Shown: one piece after another, positions 1-5,415 of the stretch
Layout of the letters: every line of letters begins with the position of its first letter
Numbering within the stretch: the first letter of the stretch is position 1
Origin: CAZQYC01 sp043746555
Lineage (GTDB): Bacteria; Pseudomonadota; Gammaproteobacteria; Steroidobacterales; Steroidobacteraceae
DNA length: 5,518 nucleotides
Direction: 5' to 3'
NCBI GenBank assembly: GCA_043746555.1
Contig: JAYTQU010000223.1
Span: forward strand, 1-5,518
Program-made: the position numbers and the translations under genes
The notes under the pieces: generated by a model
Databases searched by the model: none
Told to the model about the DNA's origin: nothing
What the model saw: only the letters and a program-made list of their open reading frames with translations

Positions 1-133
1 CCGGACCTTTGCCAACCCACAAACCTGGAATGTCTTCAACTAACAAAAAGCCAAGTTGCTCCTGGTAAAACCGCTTCGCACGAGTGAGATCGGCCGCGGC
101 GATCATCGTATGCGAATCCAATTTCGACAACAT
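1..133 (-). CDS. VOC (glyoxalase/bleomycin-resistance fold) family protein, N-terminal part only
   Basis: The reading frame starts at ATG 133-131 and runs off the left edge after 44 codons. A strong ribosome-binding site (AGGAG, minus strand, 145-141) lies 7 nt upstream and decides the start. The visible protein has a first beta strand with a His (residue 8), followed by the typical VOC pattern 'ADLTRAKRFYQEQLGF' (about residues 14-29) and a second strand. In this family the pattern is beta strand, 'D..RA..FY...LGF' helix, beta strand, and the early His is often a metal ligand. VOC proteins include glyoxalase I, extradiol dioxygenases and antibiotic-binding proteins. The substrate cannot be told from 44 residues. 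The gene diverges from the MATE transporter across a 227-bp gap. A longer frame at 36-227 on the same strand is a shadow in another phase. Confidence 0.8.
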   Translation of the reverse strand, partial: MLSKLDSHTMIAAADLTRAKRFYQEQLGFLLVEDIPGLWVGKGP

Positions 134-288
134 GGCGAGTCTCCTGCGGGCTGCGATTGTTTAATTTATAACGGTAGTCGTCTTGACGCGGCATAGTCAA
201 TGAACCGAAAACACTTGCTAGTTGCAAATCCCGCGACGGAATCGAGTGTCAATAAGCTTTGGCGAAATAAATTTTTCCATCAGCCGCG

Positions 289-317
289 TTTTCATTGGAG
301 GATCGCTAGTTCATAAT
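289..317 (+). promoter_or_regulatory. Candidate sigma70-type promoter for the MATE gene
   Basis: A -35-like TTTTCA (289-294) and a -10-like CATAAT (312-317, five of six to consensus) are separated by exactly 17 bp. Transcription would begin near 324, giving a leader of about 37 nt before the ATG at 361. Seen by eye only; the -35 matches four of six positions. Confidence 0.45.
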
Positions 318-360
318 GCGGGGCCGCTAGCGCTTTGCCGTCGAGCTTCAAGGATTTGAA

Positions 361-1713
361 ATGAAAGACCTCACTAAAGATTCCATCGCACGCCACATCC
401 TATTGATGGCGGGGCCGATCGCTGCGGGCATGGTTGTGCAGATGCTGTATCAGATGATCGATCTGTACTTTGTGTCGGGCCTTGGCGATGCGGCGATTGC
501 CGGCGTTAGCGCAGCGGGCAACGCGATGTTTATCGTGTTAGCGCTCACGCAAGTGCTCGGTATCGGTACGGTTGCGGTGATCTCGCATGCGGCCGGTCGC
601 AGGGATCAAGCCGATGCGAACTTGGCGTTTAATCAATCACTGGGAATGTCTGCGCTGTGCGGAGTCATTGTGCTCGTGGGCGGCTATGCGTTGACGCCCG
701 CATATATGCGGTCCATTGCCGCCGACGCGCCGACCGTGGAGGCAGGCACGACGTATTTGTTTTGGTTTATGCCGGGAATCGCCTTGCAATTTGCATTAAT
801 CGCAATGGGCTCGGCTTTGCGCGGCACGGGCATCGTGAAACCCACGATGGTCGTGCAGATGCTCTCAGTATTGATCAACGCGATCCTTGCGCCCATCTTG
901 ATTGCGGGTTGGGGCACGGGCCATGCGTTCGGCGTTCTCGGCGCCGGACTCGCTAGTACGATCGCCGTTGCTATGGGCGTCGTGATGCTGTGGGTTTATT
1001 TTCATCAACTGGAACACTACGTCGCGATGAATTCGACGCAGTGGCGTCCGCGACTCGATCAATGGAAACGCTTGCTCAACATCGGCTTGCCCGCCGGCGG
1101 CGAGTTCGCGCTCATCTTCGTCTACACCGGCACGATCTACTACGTCATTCGCAATTTCGGCGCGGCTGCACAAGCTGGATTTGGAATCGGCTCGCGCGTA
1201 TTGCAAGCGATCATGTTACCGGCGATGGCAATTGCCTTTTCCGCCGGCCCGATCGCAGGTCAAAACTTTGGCGCGCGCAACAACGAGCGCGTACGCGAAA
1301 CGTTTCGCAAAGCCGCGATCATCGGCAGCGCGGTGATGATCGCCATTACCGTATTCGCACAGTGGCGGCCGGAACTGCTGATCGGCGTGTTTACCAAAGA
1401 AACGGATGTCGTCGAAGTCGGCGCGTTGTTTCTGCAAATGATCTCGTGGAATTTTGTTGCTCAAGGATTAATCTTCACCTGCTCAAGTATGTTTCAAGGC
1501 TTGGGCAACACTCGACCGTCGCTGATTAGTTCCGGCACGCGCTTAGTCACGTTCGCCATCCCAGCGGTGTGGCTATCGCTGCAACCCAACTTTAAGATTG
1601 AACAGGTGTGGTATCTCTCCATCGCAACGGTGGGATTGCAAGCAATCGTGAGTCTGATCTTACTGCGCATGGAATTTAGGAAACGCTTGCCGGTTGTCAC
1701 GATTAAATCGTGA
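361..1713 (+). CDS. MATE family multidrug efflux transporter
   Basis: This is a 450-residue inner-membrane protein, the usual length for MATE (multidrug and toxic compound extrusion) antiporters, which expel cationic drugs or metabolites in exchange for Na+ or H+. The start ATG follows AAGGA (350-354) by 6 nt. The hydrophobicity pattern fits 12 membrane helices in two homologous halves (about residues 12-215 and 238-438), joined by a polar loop near 218-238. Recognisable family segments are 'LYQMIDLYFVSGLG' (29-42), 'RGTGIVKPTM' (154-163) with 'LINAILAPILI' after it, 'GLPAGGEFA' (242-250) opening the second half, 'GQNFGARNNER' (300-310) and 'FQGLGNTRPSL' (378-388). The last two match the loop motifs of the C-terminal half. 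No frameshift or missing block is seen. It is intermediate between NorM-like and DinF-like types, so substrate and coupling ion are not assigned. It stands alone, converging on the ComB-like gene 41 bp downstream. Confidence 0.93.
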   Translation: MKDLTKDSIARHILLMAGPIAAGMVVQMLYQMIDLYFVSGLGDAAIAGVSAAGNAMFIVLALTQVLGIGTVAVISHAAGRRDQADANLAFNQSLGMSALCGVIVLVGGYALTPAYMRSIAADAPTVEAGTTYLFWFMPGIALQFALIAMGSALRGTGIVKPTMVVQMLSVLINAILAPILIAGWGTGHAFGVLGAGLASTIAVAMGVVMLWVYFHQLEHYVAMNSTQWRPRLDQWKRLLNIGLPAGGEFALIFVYTGTIYYVIRNFGAAAQAGFGIGSRVLQAIMLPAMAIAFSAGPIAGQNFGARNNERVRETFRKAAIIGSAVMIAITVFAQWRPELLIGVFTKETDVVEVGALFLQMISWNFVAQGLIFTCSSMFQGLGNTRPSLISSGTRLVTFAIPAVWLSLQPNFKIEQVWYLSIATVGLQAIVSLILLRMEFRKRLPVVTIKS

Positions 1714-1714
1714 C
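1696..1714. repeat. 19-bp perfect palindrome over the MATE stop codon
   Basis: GTCACGATTAAATCGTGAC is a perfect 9-bp inverted repeat around one central A and contains the TGA stop (1711-1713). As RNA it could form a hairpin at the end of either convergent transcript. No T-run follows on either strand, so it is not a canonical rho-independent terminator. Confidence 0.5.
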
Positions 1715-1754
1715 GACTTCCATTTCGGCTGATTGTTTATAGCGAGAATGCGGG

Positions 1755-2474
1755 TCAGCTATCAATACGAACATACGCGCCGCTGATGAACCGAGGAACA
1801 CAATTGCTGCAATCTAGTTCTACCGCCAGCCGAACATCGTCTGGAAATCCCTTGTCGATGAGTTCGACGCCGGAAGAACTTGCGCTGACAATCTCTGCGA
1901 GAATCGTTTCCGCGTCAACGAAAGCGGATTGTGCAATCATCGCTTCAGGTGATTTCGCCTGCTGAAGATAGTGAATGATCGCGCCGGCGCCCAACAAGTC
2001 TTCGATTGCCGGGCGCAATGTTCCGTCTTCCCAGCGTTCTCCCGCCGCAATCACTGCGATCGGATCGGATTGACGTGCCGCAAAAGCGGCAACCGCCGCC
2101 GCGTTGCGAAGACAGCCCGCGAGCACAACCGGTGCGGTACACGCGAGCGAAAGCGTCGCACCATTTGGCGAAGGCAGAACTAAATTTGTTCGAGGAGCAA
2201 TCTGCAAAAGCGACTGCGGTGAAAGAGAGAAACCATTCTCCGTTCGTTTCTTGGCAACGATTGCATTATTGGCGCGAGCAAAAACGTCGACTGTCGAGTC
2301 ATTGTGCGGATACGGAATGATCTTCGCATTGCGCGCGCAAGCAATATCGACGCAGGTTGAGAACGAAAGAACATCAACGACGACAACAACGCCACATAAA
2401 TTGGCGACGTTGAGGATGCCTTGTAATCCCCACTCAAATCGAATCGTATGCGAAGATTGTGCGTTATAATTCAT
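1755..2474 (-). CDS. ComB-like 2-phosphosulfolactate phosphatase family protein
   Basis: The 239-residue protein matches the ComB family throughout and is of normal family length. Conserved blocks seen are 'RFEWG' (12-16), 'VVVDVLSFSTCVDIA' (31-45), 'LPSPNGATLSL' (100-110), 'AGERWEDGTLRPAIEDLLGA' (144-163) and 'GFPDDVRLAVELD' (209-221). In methanogens ComB is a Mg2+-dependent phosphatase that turns 2-phosphosulfolactate into sulfolactate during coenzyme M synthesis. Bacterial homologues are common where no coenzyme M pathway is known, so the substrate here is open; sulfolactate metabolism or another phosphate ester is possible. No sulfonate or coenzyme M gene is visible nearby. The ATG at 2474 is preferred because the family motif RFEWG follows closely. 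There is no clear Shine-Dalgarno. A TCTAAT -10-like element on the minus strand (2495-2490) would give a very short leader, which fits its absence. Confidence 0.9.
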   Translation of the reverse strand: MNYNAQSSHTIRFEWGLQGILNVANLCGVVVVVDVLSFSTCVDIACARNAKIIPYPHNDSTVDVFARANNAIVAKKRTENGFSLSPQSLLQIAPRTNLVLPSPNGATLSLACTAPVVLAGCLRNAAAVAAFAARQSDPIAVIAAGERWEDGTLRPAIEDLLGAGAIIHYLQQAKSPEAMIAQSAFVDAETILAEIVSASSSGVELIDKGFPDDVRLAVELDCSNCVPRFISGAYVRIDS

Positions 2475-2518
2475 CTTGGTCGAAACTTGATTAGAGCTGA
2501 ATCCGCCAGTACGCCGAA

Positions 2519-3892
2519 ATGGGGAGGCTCCCCAATTTTCCCAAATTTATGTACCTACAGAATCAACGCGACGAGGCGTGGCGCTTATATAAAGCCACGC
2601 TGCAAGATTGCCGGCGCAACTTCGTCGAATGGGTGGCGGCTATGGCCGCGCTAATATCACTTATAAGAAATAGGGTCTTAAGCGCCTTTCCCAAGCACCG
2701 GTATTCGGATATTCTGAAGTTCGTCGATAGCGCCTCAATTACTCAGACAACGATAACTGCAGCGACCGTGCACTCGGAAAACACTCCTAACGTCCAAACG
2801 CCGGTACCGAAAATCGTACTGAGTAGGACTCATGCGTACCGTCACCGTCACTATATACGGCTCAGATCCTTCTTATCTTCCTTATTCAAAGCGGTGGCAG
2901 AAAGCTGGGTCGCGGGTTGTTCCGCCCAATCTGGCAAGCCCATGCTGCGTCGTTACCGAATGGCGGCCCGGGTGGCTATTCGCTCGGTGCTTCACCCCGA
3001 AGAAGTCGCGACATGGCTCAGATGGTTGAGGAGTCGCAATATTGGCGAGTTGCTAAAAATCAATCCATCGCTGCCAATCAAGCCGTTGCGTCCGTACATG
3101 GCGACCGACTGGGGGCTCGGGCGACGCATGGATATTTTGAGGGCAACCCTTGAATTTTTGGAAGGTCGCGGTGAAGTATGCCGAAACCTCTTAAGGGGCC
3201 GATCTTTAGTGCTTGCGTCGTTCGATTTGCCGGGGCTTCCGGGCGTTTCCATTTGCCTCGCTCCGAATTCCAATAAAGAAGGCGAACTGATACTGACCAT
3301 CCAACTCGCAGGTTTTGACGAGTATGTGTCACGTACCATGTTTTCGTTCGATAAGCTCGGGATTGGCGCCTTTGCGATGCGCATCGCCTGTGTTCAGGGG
3401 AATAAACGCGCGTACGAAATCGACCGAAAGATGGAAAAAGAGATGTACGGTTTGCGCCCCAAGGCCCTGGTTGTTTTCGTGCTGCAGGAACTTAGTCGCG
3501 GCCTAGCAGTGACAGGCATTTTTGGCGTTAACAATGCGCGCCATGTGTTTGCGTCCACGCACGCGCTGTCCAAGTTGATGGGGAAGAACGTACGCATTCT
3601 GCAAATGGATTATGACGCGCTATGGAAGGAGCTGGATGGAGAGATGCAAGCCGATGGTTGGTATCGCCTGCCGATGGCCGCCCGACGTCGATCTCACCAG
3701 AACATGAAACCCAACAAACGGGCCATGTATAGAAAACGGTATGCGTTTATGGACAAAGTTTCCGAAAAAGTTCTTGCCACGTTGGCAGACGAAAACAGAG
3801 CTGGCGAGGCGAGTGGACCGAAATTGTCTCAAGCACCTTTCCCAAGCACCGGTGTTCGGATATTCGAAAGCTCATCAATGGTACGTCGATAA
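2519..3892 (+). CDS. VirK/YbjX family (DUF535) protein, start uncertain
   Basis: The open frame gives 457 residues, but DUF535 proteins are usually near 300. The conserved domain is clear from about residue 142: 'LRRYRMAARVAIRSVLHPEE' (143-162), 'INPSLPIKPLRPYM' (181-194), 'EGELILTIQL' (254-263), 'ACVQGN' (290-295), 'YGLRPK' (310-315), 'GVNNARHVF' (336-344), 'DGWYRLP' (379-385) and 'KPNKRAMYRKRYAFMD' (397-412). VirK (Shigella) and YbjX/SomA-type relatives are linked to envelope homeostasis and virulence-factor export, but the biochemical activity is unknown. The first 140 residues have no family match. They span a hairpin, an inverted repeat and a diverged copy of the gene's own 3' end, and ATG 2519 has no Shine-Dalgarno. 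ATG 2942 would give 316 residues, a normal length. Residues 112-141 also look family-like, however, so the native start may have been near 2832, where an ATG behind AGGA sits in the wrong frame, suggesting a frameshift. The last 20 residues are encoded in the repeat. Confidence 0.82.
   Translation: MGRLPNFPKFMYLQNQRDEAWRLYKATLQDCRRNFVEWVAAMAALISLIRNRVLSAFPKHRYSDILKFVDSASITQTTITAATVHSENTPNVQTPVPKIVLSRTHAYRHRHYIRLRSFLSSLFKAVAESWVAGCSAQSGKPMLRRYRMAARVAIRSVLHPEEVATWLRWLRSRNIGELLKINPSLPIKPLRPYMATDWGLGRRMDILRATLEFLEGRGEVCRNLLRGRSLVLASFDLPGLPGVSICLAPNSNKEGELILTIQLAGFDEYVSRTMFSFDKLGIGAFAMRIACVQGNKRAYEIDRKMEKEMYGLRPKALVVFVLQELSRGLAVTGIFGVNNARHVFASTHALSKLMGKNVRILQMDYDALWKELDGEMQADGWYRLPMAARRRSHQNMKPNKRAMYRKRYAFMDKVSEKVLATLADENRAGEASGPKLSQAPFPSTGVRIFESSSMVRR
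2520..2534. terminator. Terminator-like GC-rich hairpin between comB-like gene and DUF535 region
   Basis: TGGGGAG-G-CTCCCCA is a perfect inverted repeat, followed on the plus strand by ATTTT (2535-2539) and preceded by AAA. Realistic folding gives a 5-bp TGGGG/CCCCA stem with a 5-nt loop. No gene is seen ending into it on either strand, so it may be a remnant or a leader structure. It overlaps the ATG at 2519, which argues against that ATG being the true DUF535 start. Confidence 0.3.
2576..2600. repeat. Short inverted repeat with AT-rich centre
   Basis: GCGTGGC (2576-2582) is repeated inverted as GCCACGC (2594-2600) around an 11-nt centre containing TTATATAA. It lies in the non-conserved leader upstream of the DUF535 domain and could be an operator or a stem-loop. 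No function is assigned. Confidence 0.4.
2675..2757 (+). repeat. 83-bp direct repeat, copy 1 (upstream of DUF535 domain)
   Basis: This copy aligns without gaps to 3826-3908 (offset 1151), with about 67 of 83 positions identical by hand count. The core 2685-2714 matches 29 of 30. Read in the frame that the DUF535 gene uses in copy 2, it still spells 'APFPSTGIRIF' and then 'SSS', but with stop codons in place of Q438 and E450. Differences over the SSS-Met stretch are all in third codon positions. The likeliest reading is the decayed 3' end of a second DUF535 gene. An intergenic repeat captured by the gene end is the alternative. Confidence 0.75.
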
Positions 3893-3908
3893 CTCCGACA
3901 GCGATAAC
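3826..3908 (+). repeat. 83-bp direct repeat, copy 2 (DUF535 3' end)
   Basis: This copy encodes the last residues of the DUF535 protein, including 'APFPSTGVRIFESSS', and its stop codon (3890-3892), then continues 16 bp past the stop to CGATAAC (3902-3908). It is the partner of 2675-2757. Its right end lies only about 25 bp from the outermost attC site of the cassette array. Confidence 0.75.
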
Positions 3909-3932
3909 GTGCGCATTCTCAGCTGTACAGCA

Positions 3933-4017
3933 GCCCAACGATAACAATGAGCCGCGCGGAGTTGACCTGTCAGAGCCAGCATGAGTTTAACGCGTCGGCT
4001 CGATTGTTTTGTTAGAG
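3933..4017 (-). repeat. attC site of cassette D (85 bp)
   Basis: Read on the minus strand, R'' is CTCTAAC (4017-4011) and R' is GTTGGGC (3939-3933), a perfect GTTRRRY. The arms ACAATCGAGCCG and CGGCTCATTGT pair over 11 bp with one unpaired C in the L'' side, the extrahelical base that gives attC its polarity. The opening TCTAACAA...GAGCCGACG closely resembles the classical 59-base elements of aadA-type resistance cassettes. The 110-residue gene ends inside it. Confidence 0.85.
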
Positions 4018-4319
4018 CGCAACAAATAGACCGCGGCTGCGCCGCACGTGCAGTACAGTGCGTTGATAAAGGAATAAGAGAGATACGGTGCGAGCTGCGA
4101 TGAAAATAAAACTTGGAATGGCATCCTGCCAATGGGCGACAGTGGCCCAAGGACAAACGGCATGAAGGGACTGAGAGCGCCGACAATGGAGCCAACAACC
4201 ATGGGTCGCGAGCGCGCAACCAAGCCCGCTACCAAACCTGGGCCGAGCGAATAGAAAGGAATGGCAAGTGATAGTGCGTAGCGAATTAATGTTTGAGTGT
4301 TCGGAGTATTCGGGTTCAC
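3987..4319 (-). CDS. Hypothetical three-helix membrane protein (cassette D)
   Basis: The 110-residue product is very hydrophobic, with likely membrane helices at about residues 12-35, 40-60 and 75-100; no family is recognised. It starts at GTG 4319-4317, which overlaps the TGA (4318-4316) of the 33-residue frame before it as GTGA. That arrangement suggests translational coupling. The stop (3989-3987) lies inside the attC site, so the tail 'SNKTIEPTR' is encoded by attC and is probably not functional sequence. Endings of this kind are common in integron cassette proteins. A longer frame at 4012-4398 on the same strand (128 residues, Cys/His/Arg-rich, no membrane pattern) is taken as a shadow. 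The role is unknown. Expression probably comes from upstream in the array. Confidence 0.65.
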   Translation of the reverse strand: MNPNTPNTQTLIRYALSLAIPFYSLGPGLVAGLVARSRPMVVGSIVGALSPFMPFVLGPLSPIGRMPFQVLFSSQLAPYLSYSFINALYCTCGAAAVYLLRSNKTIEPTR

Positions 4320-4417
4320 AGGCTCTCAGTGAAGCGCCCGACATTAAATGTCCAGTATTGGATAGCAACTGCCGTCGAGAGGCCGAAAACAACTGCAATG
4401 AGATTGCGGTATTTCAT
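4316..4417 (-). CDS. 33-residue small membrane peptide, first frame of cassette D
   Basis: ATG 4417-4415 lies just 13 nt from the cassette crossover, the normal position for a cassette gene start. The frame encodes 'MKYRNLIAVVFGLSTAVAIQ' followed by 13 residues, giving one hydrophobic helix (about 5-20) after a basic N-terminus, then TGA overlapping the next gene's GTG. It may be a leader whose translation opens the next start, a small membrane partner, or the N-terminus of a longer protein split by a frameshift; the overlap and helix pattern fit all three. There is no Shine-Dalgarno. It is shorter than most gene finders accept. Confidence 0.5.
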   Translation of the reverse strand: MKYRNLIAVVFGLSTAVAIQYWTFNVGRFTESL

Positions 4418-4423
4418 GTTGCG

Positions 4424-4513
4424 CTCTAACACCCAGCATAAAACGCCGTGCAAGTGCGTAGCGATTGTGCGGTCGAGTGAGTGAAACGAACGGCTTTGAT
4501 GCGATGGTTAGCT
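4424..4513 (-). repeat. attC site of cassette C (90 bp)
   Basis: On the minus strand R'' is AGCTAAC (4513-4507) and R' is GTTAGAG (4430-4424), each near consensus. The arms GCATCAAAGCCG and CGGCGTTTTATGC pair imperfectly, with an extra C in L'' (GCAT-C-AAA). The site shares 27 consecutive identical bases (4436-4462) with the attC at 5416-5505 and has the same length. GCTCTTA next to its R'' recurs at the head of cassette C, as expected for a cassette that carries this site. Confidence 0.82.
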
Positions 4514-4535
4514 CTTAGTTTTGCCAAGAGACACG

Positions 4536-4811
4536 TCATTGATCTCTCCCGCGACTAAACAAGCGTTTGAGTGTTGCCATACCTAAGGCCCCCACCGCAG
4601 TGATGGCTGTGATTATGGGAATTGCCATTGCCGCCACTCCGAATACCCGCGGGAGATTTTCATTTGAGCTAACACCCGAAACCACCAATCCGACAATAGC
4701 AACGATGAACAGGGACGCGCCCACCTTCAAGATTGTGACGGGCTTCAGGAAGAGTCCGAGAGCCGCACCGATTGCTGCAAGAATCAACCAGTTGTAGTAA
4801 GCGCGATCCAT
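4536..4811 (-). CDS. Hypothetical small membrane protein (cassette C)
   Basis: The 91-residue protein has three probable membrane helices (about residues 7-23, 27-47 and 55-78) and a basic, probably cytoplasmic C-terminus (KRLFSRGRDQ). No family is recognised. ATG 4811-4809 is 10 nt from the cassette crossover in the R' box of the preceding attC, so the cassette boundary supports this start even without a ribosome-binding site. The stop lies about 22 bp before its own attC, so unlike its neighbours it is not extended into attC. It fills its own 392-bp cassette and could move independently. A membrane-active immunity or stress function can only be guessed. Confidence 0.72.
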   Translation of the reverse strand: MDRAYYNWLILAAIGAALGLFLKPVTILKVGASLFIVAIVGLVVSGVSSNENLPRVFGVAAMAIPIITAITAVGALGMATLKRLFSRGRDQ

Positions 4812-4815
4812 AAGA

Positions 4816-4877
4816 GCCGAACGCTCACGTTGAGCGGCGCGATGCTTTGGAGCGTCCGCTCGAACGTGTGGTTAGAT
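4816..4877 (-). repeat. attC site of cassette B (62 bp)
   Basis: On the minus strand R'' is ATCTAAC (4877-4871, perfect RYYYAAC) and R' is GTTCGGC (4822-4816). The arms ACGTTCGAGCGG and CCGCTCAACGT pair over 11 bp with one unpaired C in L''. This is the shortest of the four sites. The antitoxin gene ends inside it, which hides it within an open reading frame. Confidence 0.82.
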
Positions 4878-5106
4878 TTCCGTGGTATCTGTCCGCATAA
4901 GTGTCGAGAAGACGACGGATCATTCTTTGATATGAAGTGTTGTTTTGTTCCGCAGCCAGTTTAAAGAAATCAACACTTCGCCGGCTCAAAGAGATTGTGA
5001 CTTTAAGTCCGTCTTCATTCACCACCAGATGCTCGGGCGGCGGCAGAAAGTCAGATATGACCTCTGCTCTAATGGCCTCATTGGTGTATTTGATTTTCTT
5101 GCTCAT
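4825..5106 (-). CDS. CopG/ribbon-helix-helix antitoxin of a BrnT-type toxin
   Basis: The 93-residue protein has the pattern of CopG-type antitoxins paired with BrnT: an N-terminal toxin-binding stretch ('DFLPPPEHLVVNEDGL', 19-34), then a DNA-binding strand 'KVTISLS' (35-41), helix 'RRSVDFFKLAAEQ' (42-54) and helix 'SYQRMIRRLLDTYADR' (58-73). It should neutralise the toxin and repress the operon as a dimer or larger complex. Its ATG at 5106 lies inside the end of the toxin gene (29-bp overlap), which implies coupled translation. This start is kept because the preceding toxin-first order and overlap are usual for BrnT systems. From about residue 77 the sequence ('LTTRSSGRSKASRRST') is encoded by attC and is likely a basic tail acquired by read-through. 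Confidence 0.85.
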   Translation of the reverse strand: MSKKIKYTNEAIRAEVISDFLPPPEHLVVNEDGLKVTISLSRRSVDFFKLAAEQNNTSYQRMIRRLLDTYADRYHGNLTTRSSGRSKASRRST

Positions 5107-5365
5107 AAATGCGTTTGCCTTTACGCCAGTATCCGGCGCCGATGATGCGTATCACTTCATTCCGGAAAGTAAAGCGCACCGTGAGAATGCCTCCGCCTAC
5201 TCGCCCAAAGCAGTAATAGCGAGATTCTGATTCGCTATGCGCGAGGTCGCGAGCTATTACGCGCTTCGGATCAAGAAATGCTCGCTGGGCGAGGTTGAAA
5301 CCAACACCATGCTTCCGCTGATTTTCCGCGTCCTTTTCGGAATGCCACTCAAAGCTCGTTGCCAT
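5078..5365 (-). CDS. brnT: BrnT family toxin (RelE-like ribonuclease fold)
   Basis: The 95-residue protein matches BrnT in length and along its whole sequence: 'FEWHSEKDAENQRKHGV' (5-21), 'ARDLAHSESESRYYCFG' (38-54), 'LTVRFTFRNEVIRIIGA' (61-77) and a basic, aromatic C-terminus ending in 'RIYEQE' (85-90). BrnT of Brucella abortus is a RelE-like ribonuclease that blocks translation and is neutralised by BrnA. Here the partner is the overlapping CopG-type gene. The ATG at 5365-5363 lies 56 nt after the cassette crossover. That is a longer leader than in cassettes C and D and leaves room for the cassette's own promoter, as usual for toxin-antitoxin cassettes. The ribosome-binding site is weak (TAGG, about 8 nt away). 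No inactivating change is visible. Confidence 0.9.
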   Translation of the reverse strand: MATSFEWHSEKDAENQRKHGVGFNLAQRAFLDPKRVIARDLAHSESESRYYCFGRVGGGILTVRFTFRNEVIRIIGAGYWRKGKRIYEQENQIHQ

Positions 5366-5397
5366 GATCGGAGCCTACCATCCATGTGGGTGAATAG

Positions 5398-5413
5398 CCA
5401 TACTTCTGTATGG
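5398..5413. promoter_or_regulatory. Inverted repeat upstream of brnT, candidate operator
   Basis: CCATAC-TTCT-GTATGG is a perfect 6-bp inverted repeat centred about 40 bp before the brnT start, between the cassette head and the gene. Ribbon-helix-helix antitoxins bind such short palindromes in their own promoter, so this is a candidate autoregulatory site. A convincing -35/-10 pair could not be fixed around it. Confidence 0.4.
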
Positions 5414-5415
5414 AA

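Noticed and set aside
36..227. 63-residue minus-strand frame at the left edge
   Set aside because: The alternative frame from ATG 133 has a strong ribosome-binding site and clear VOC similarity, so this is its shadow.
990..1529. 179-residue plus-strand frame inside the MATE gene
   Set aside because: Arg-rich shadow frame, typical of +1 reading of a GC-biased gene.
2104..2469. 121-residue plus-strand frame opposite the ComB-like gene
   Set aside because: Antisense shadow of a gene with intact family motifs.
3922..3931. GCTGTACAGC perfect 10-bp palindrome next to attC D
   Set aside because: Short enough to arise by chance; it does not fit an attC arm or a terminator.
3747..3947. 66-residue minus-strand frame starting in the attC of cassette D, possible further cassette gene
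   Set aside because: It lies antisense to the well-supported DUF535 C-terminus and has no attC after it.
4012..4398. 128-residue minus-strand open frame in cassette D
   Set aside because: It overlaps the 33- and 110-residue frames in another phase. Its start is further from the crossover and its composition (Cys, His and Arg scattered) does not look like a folded protein.
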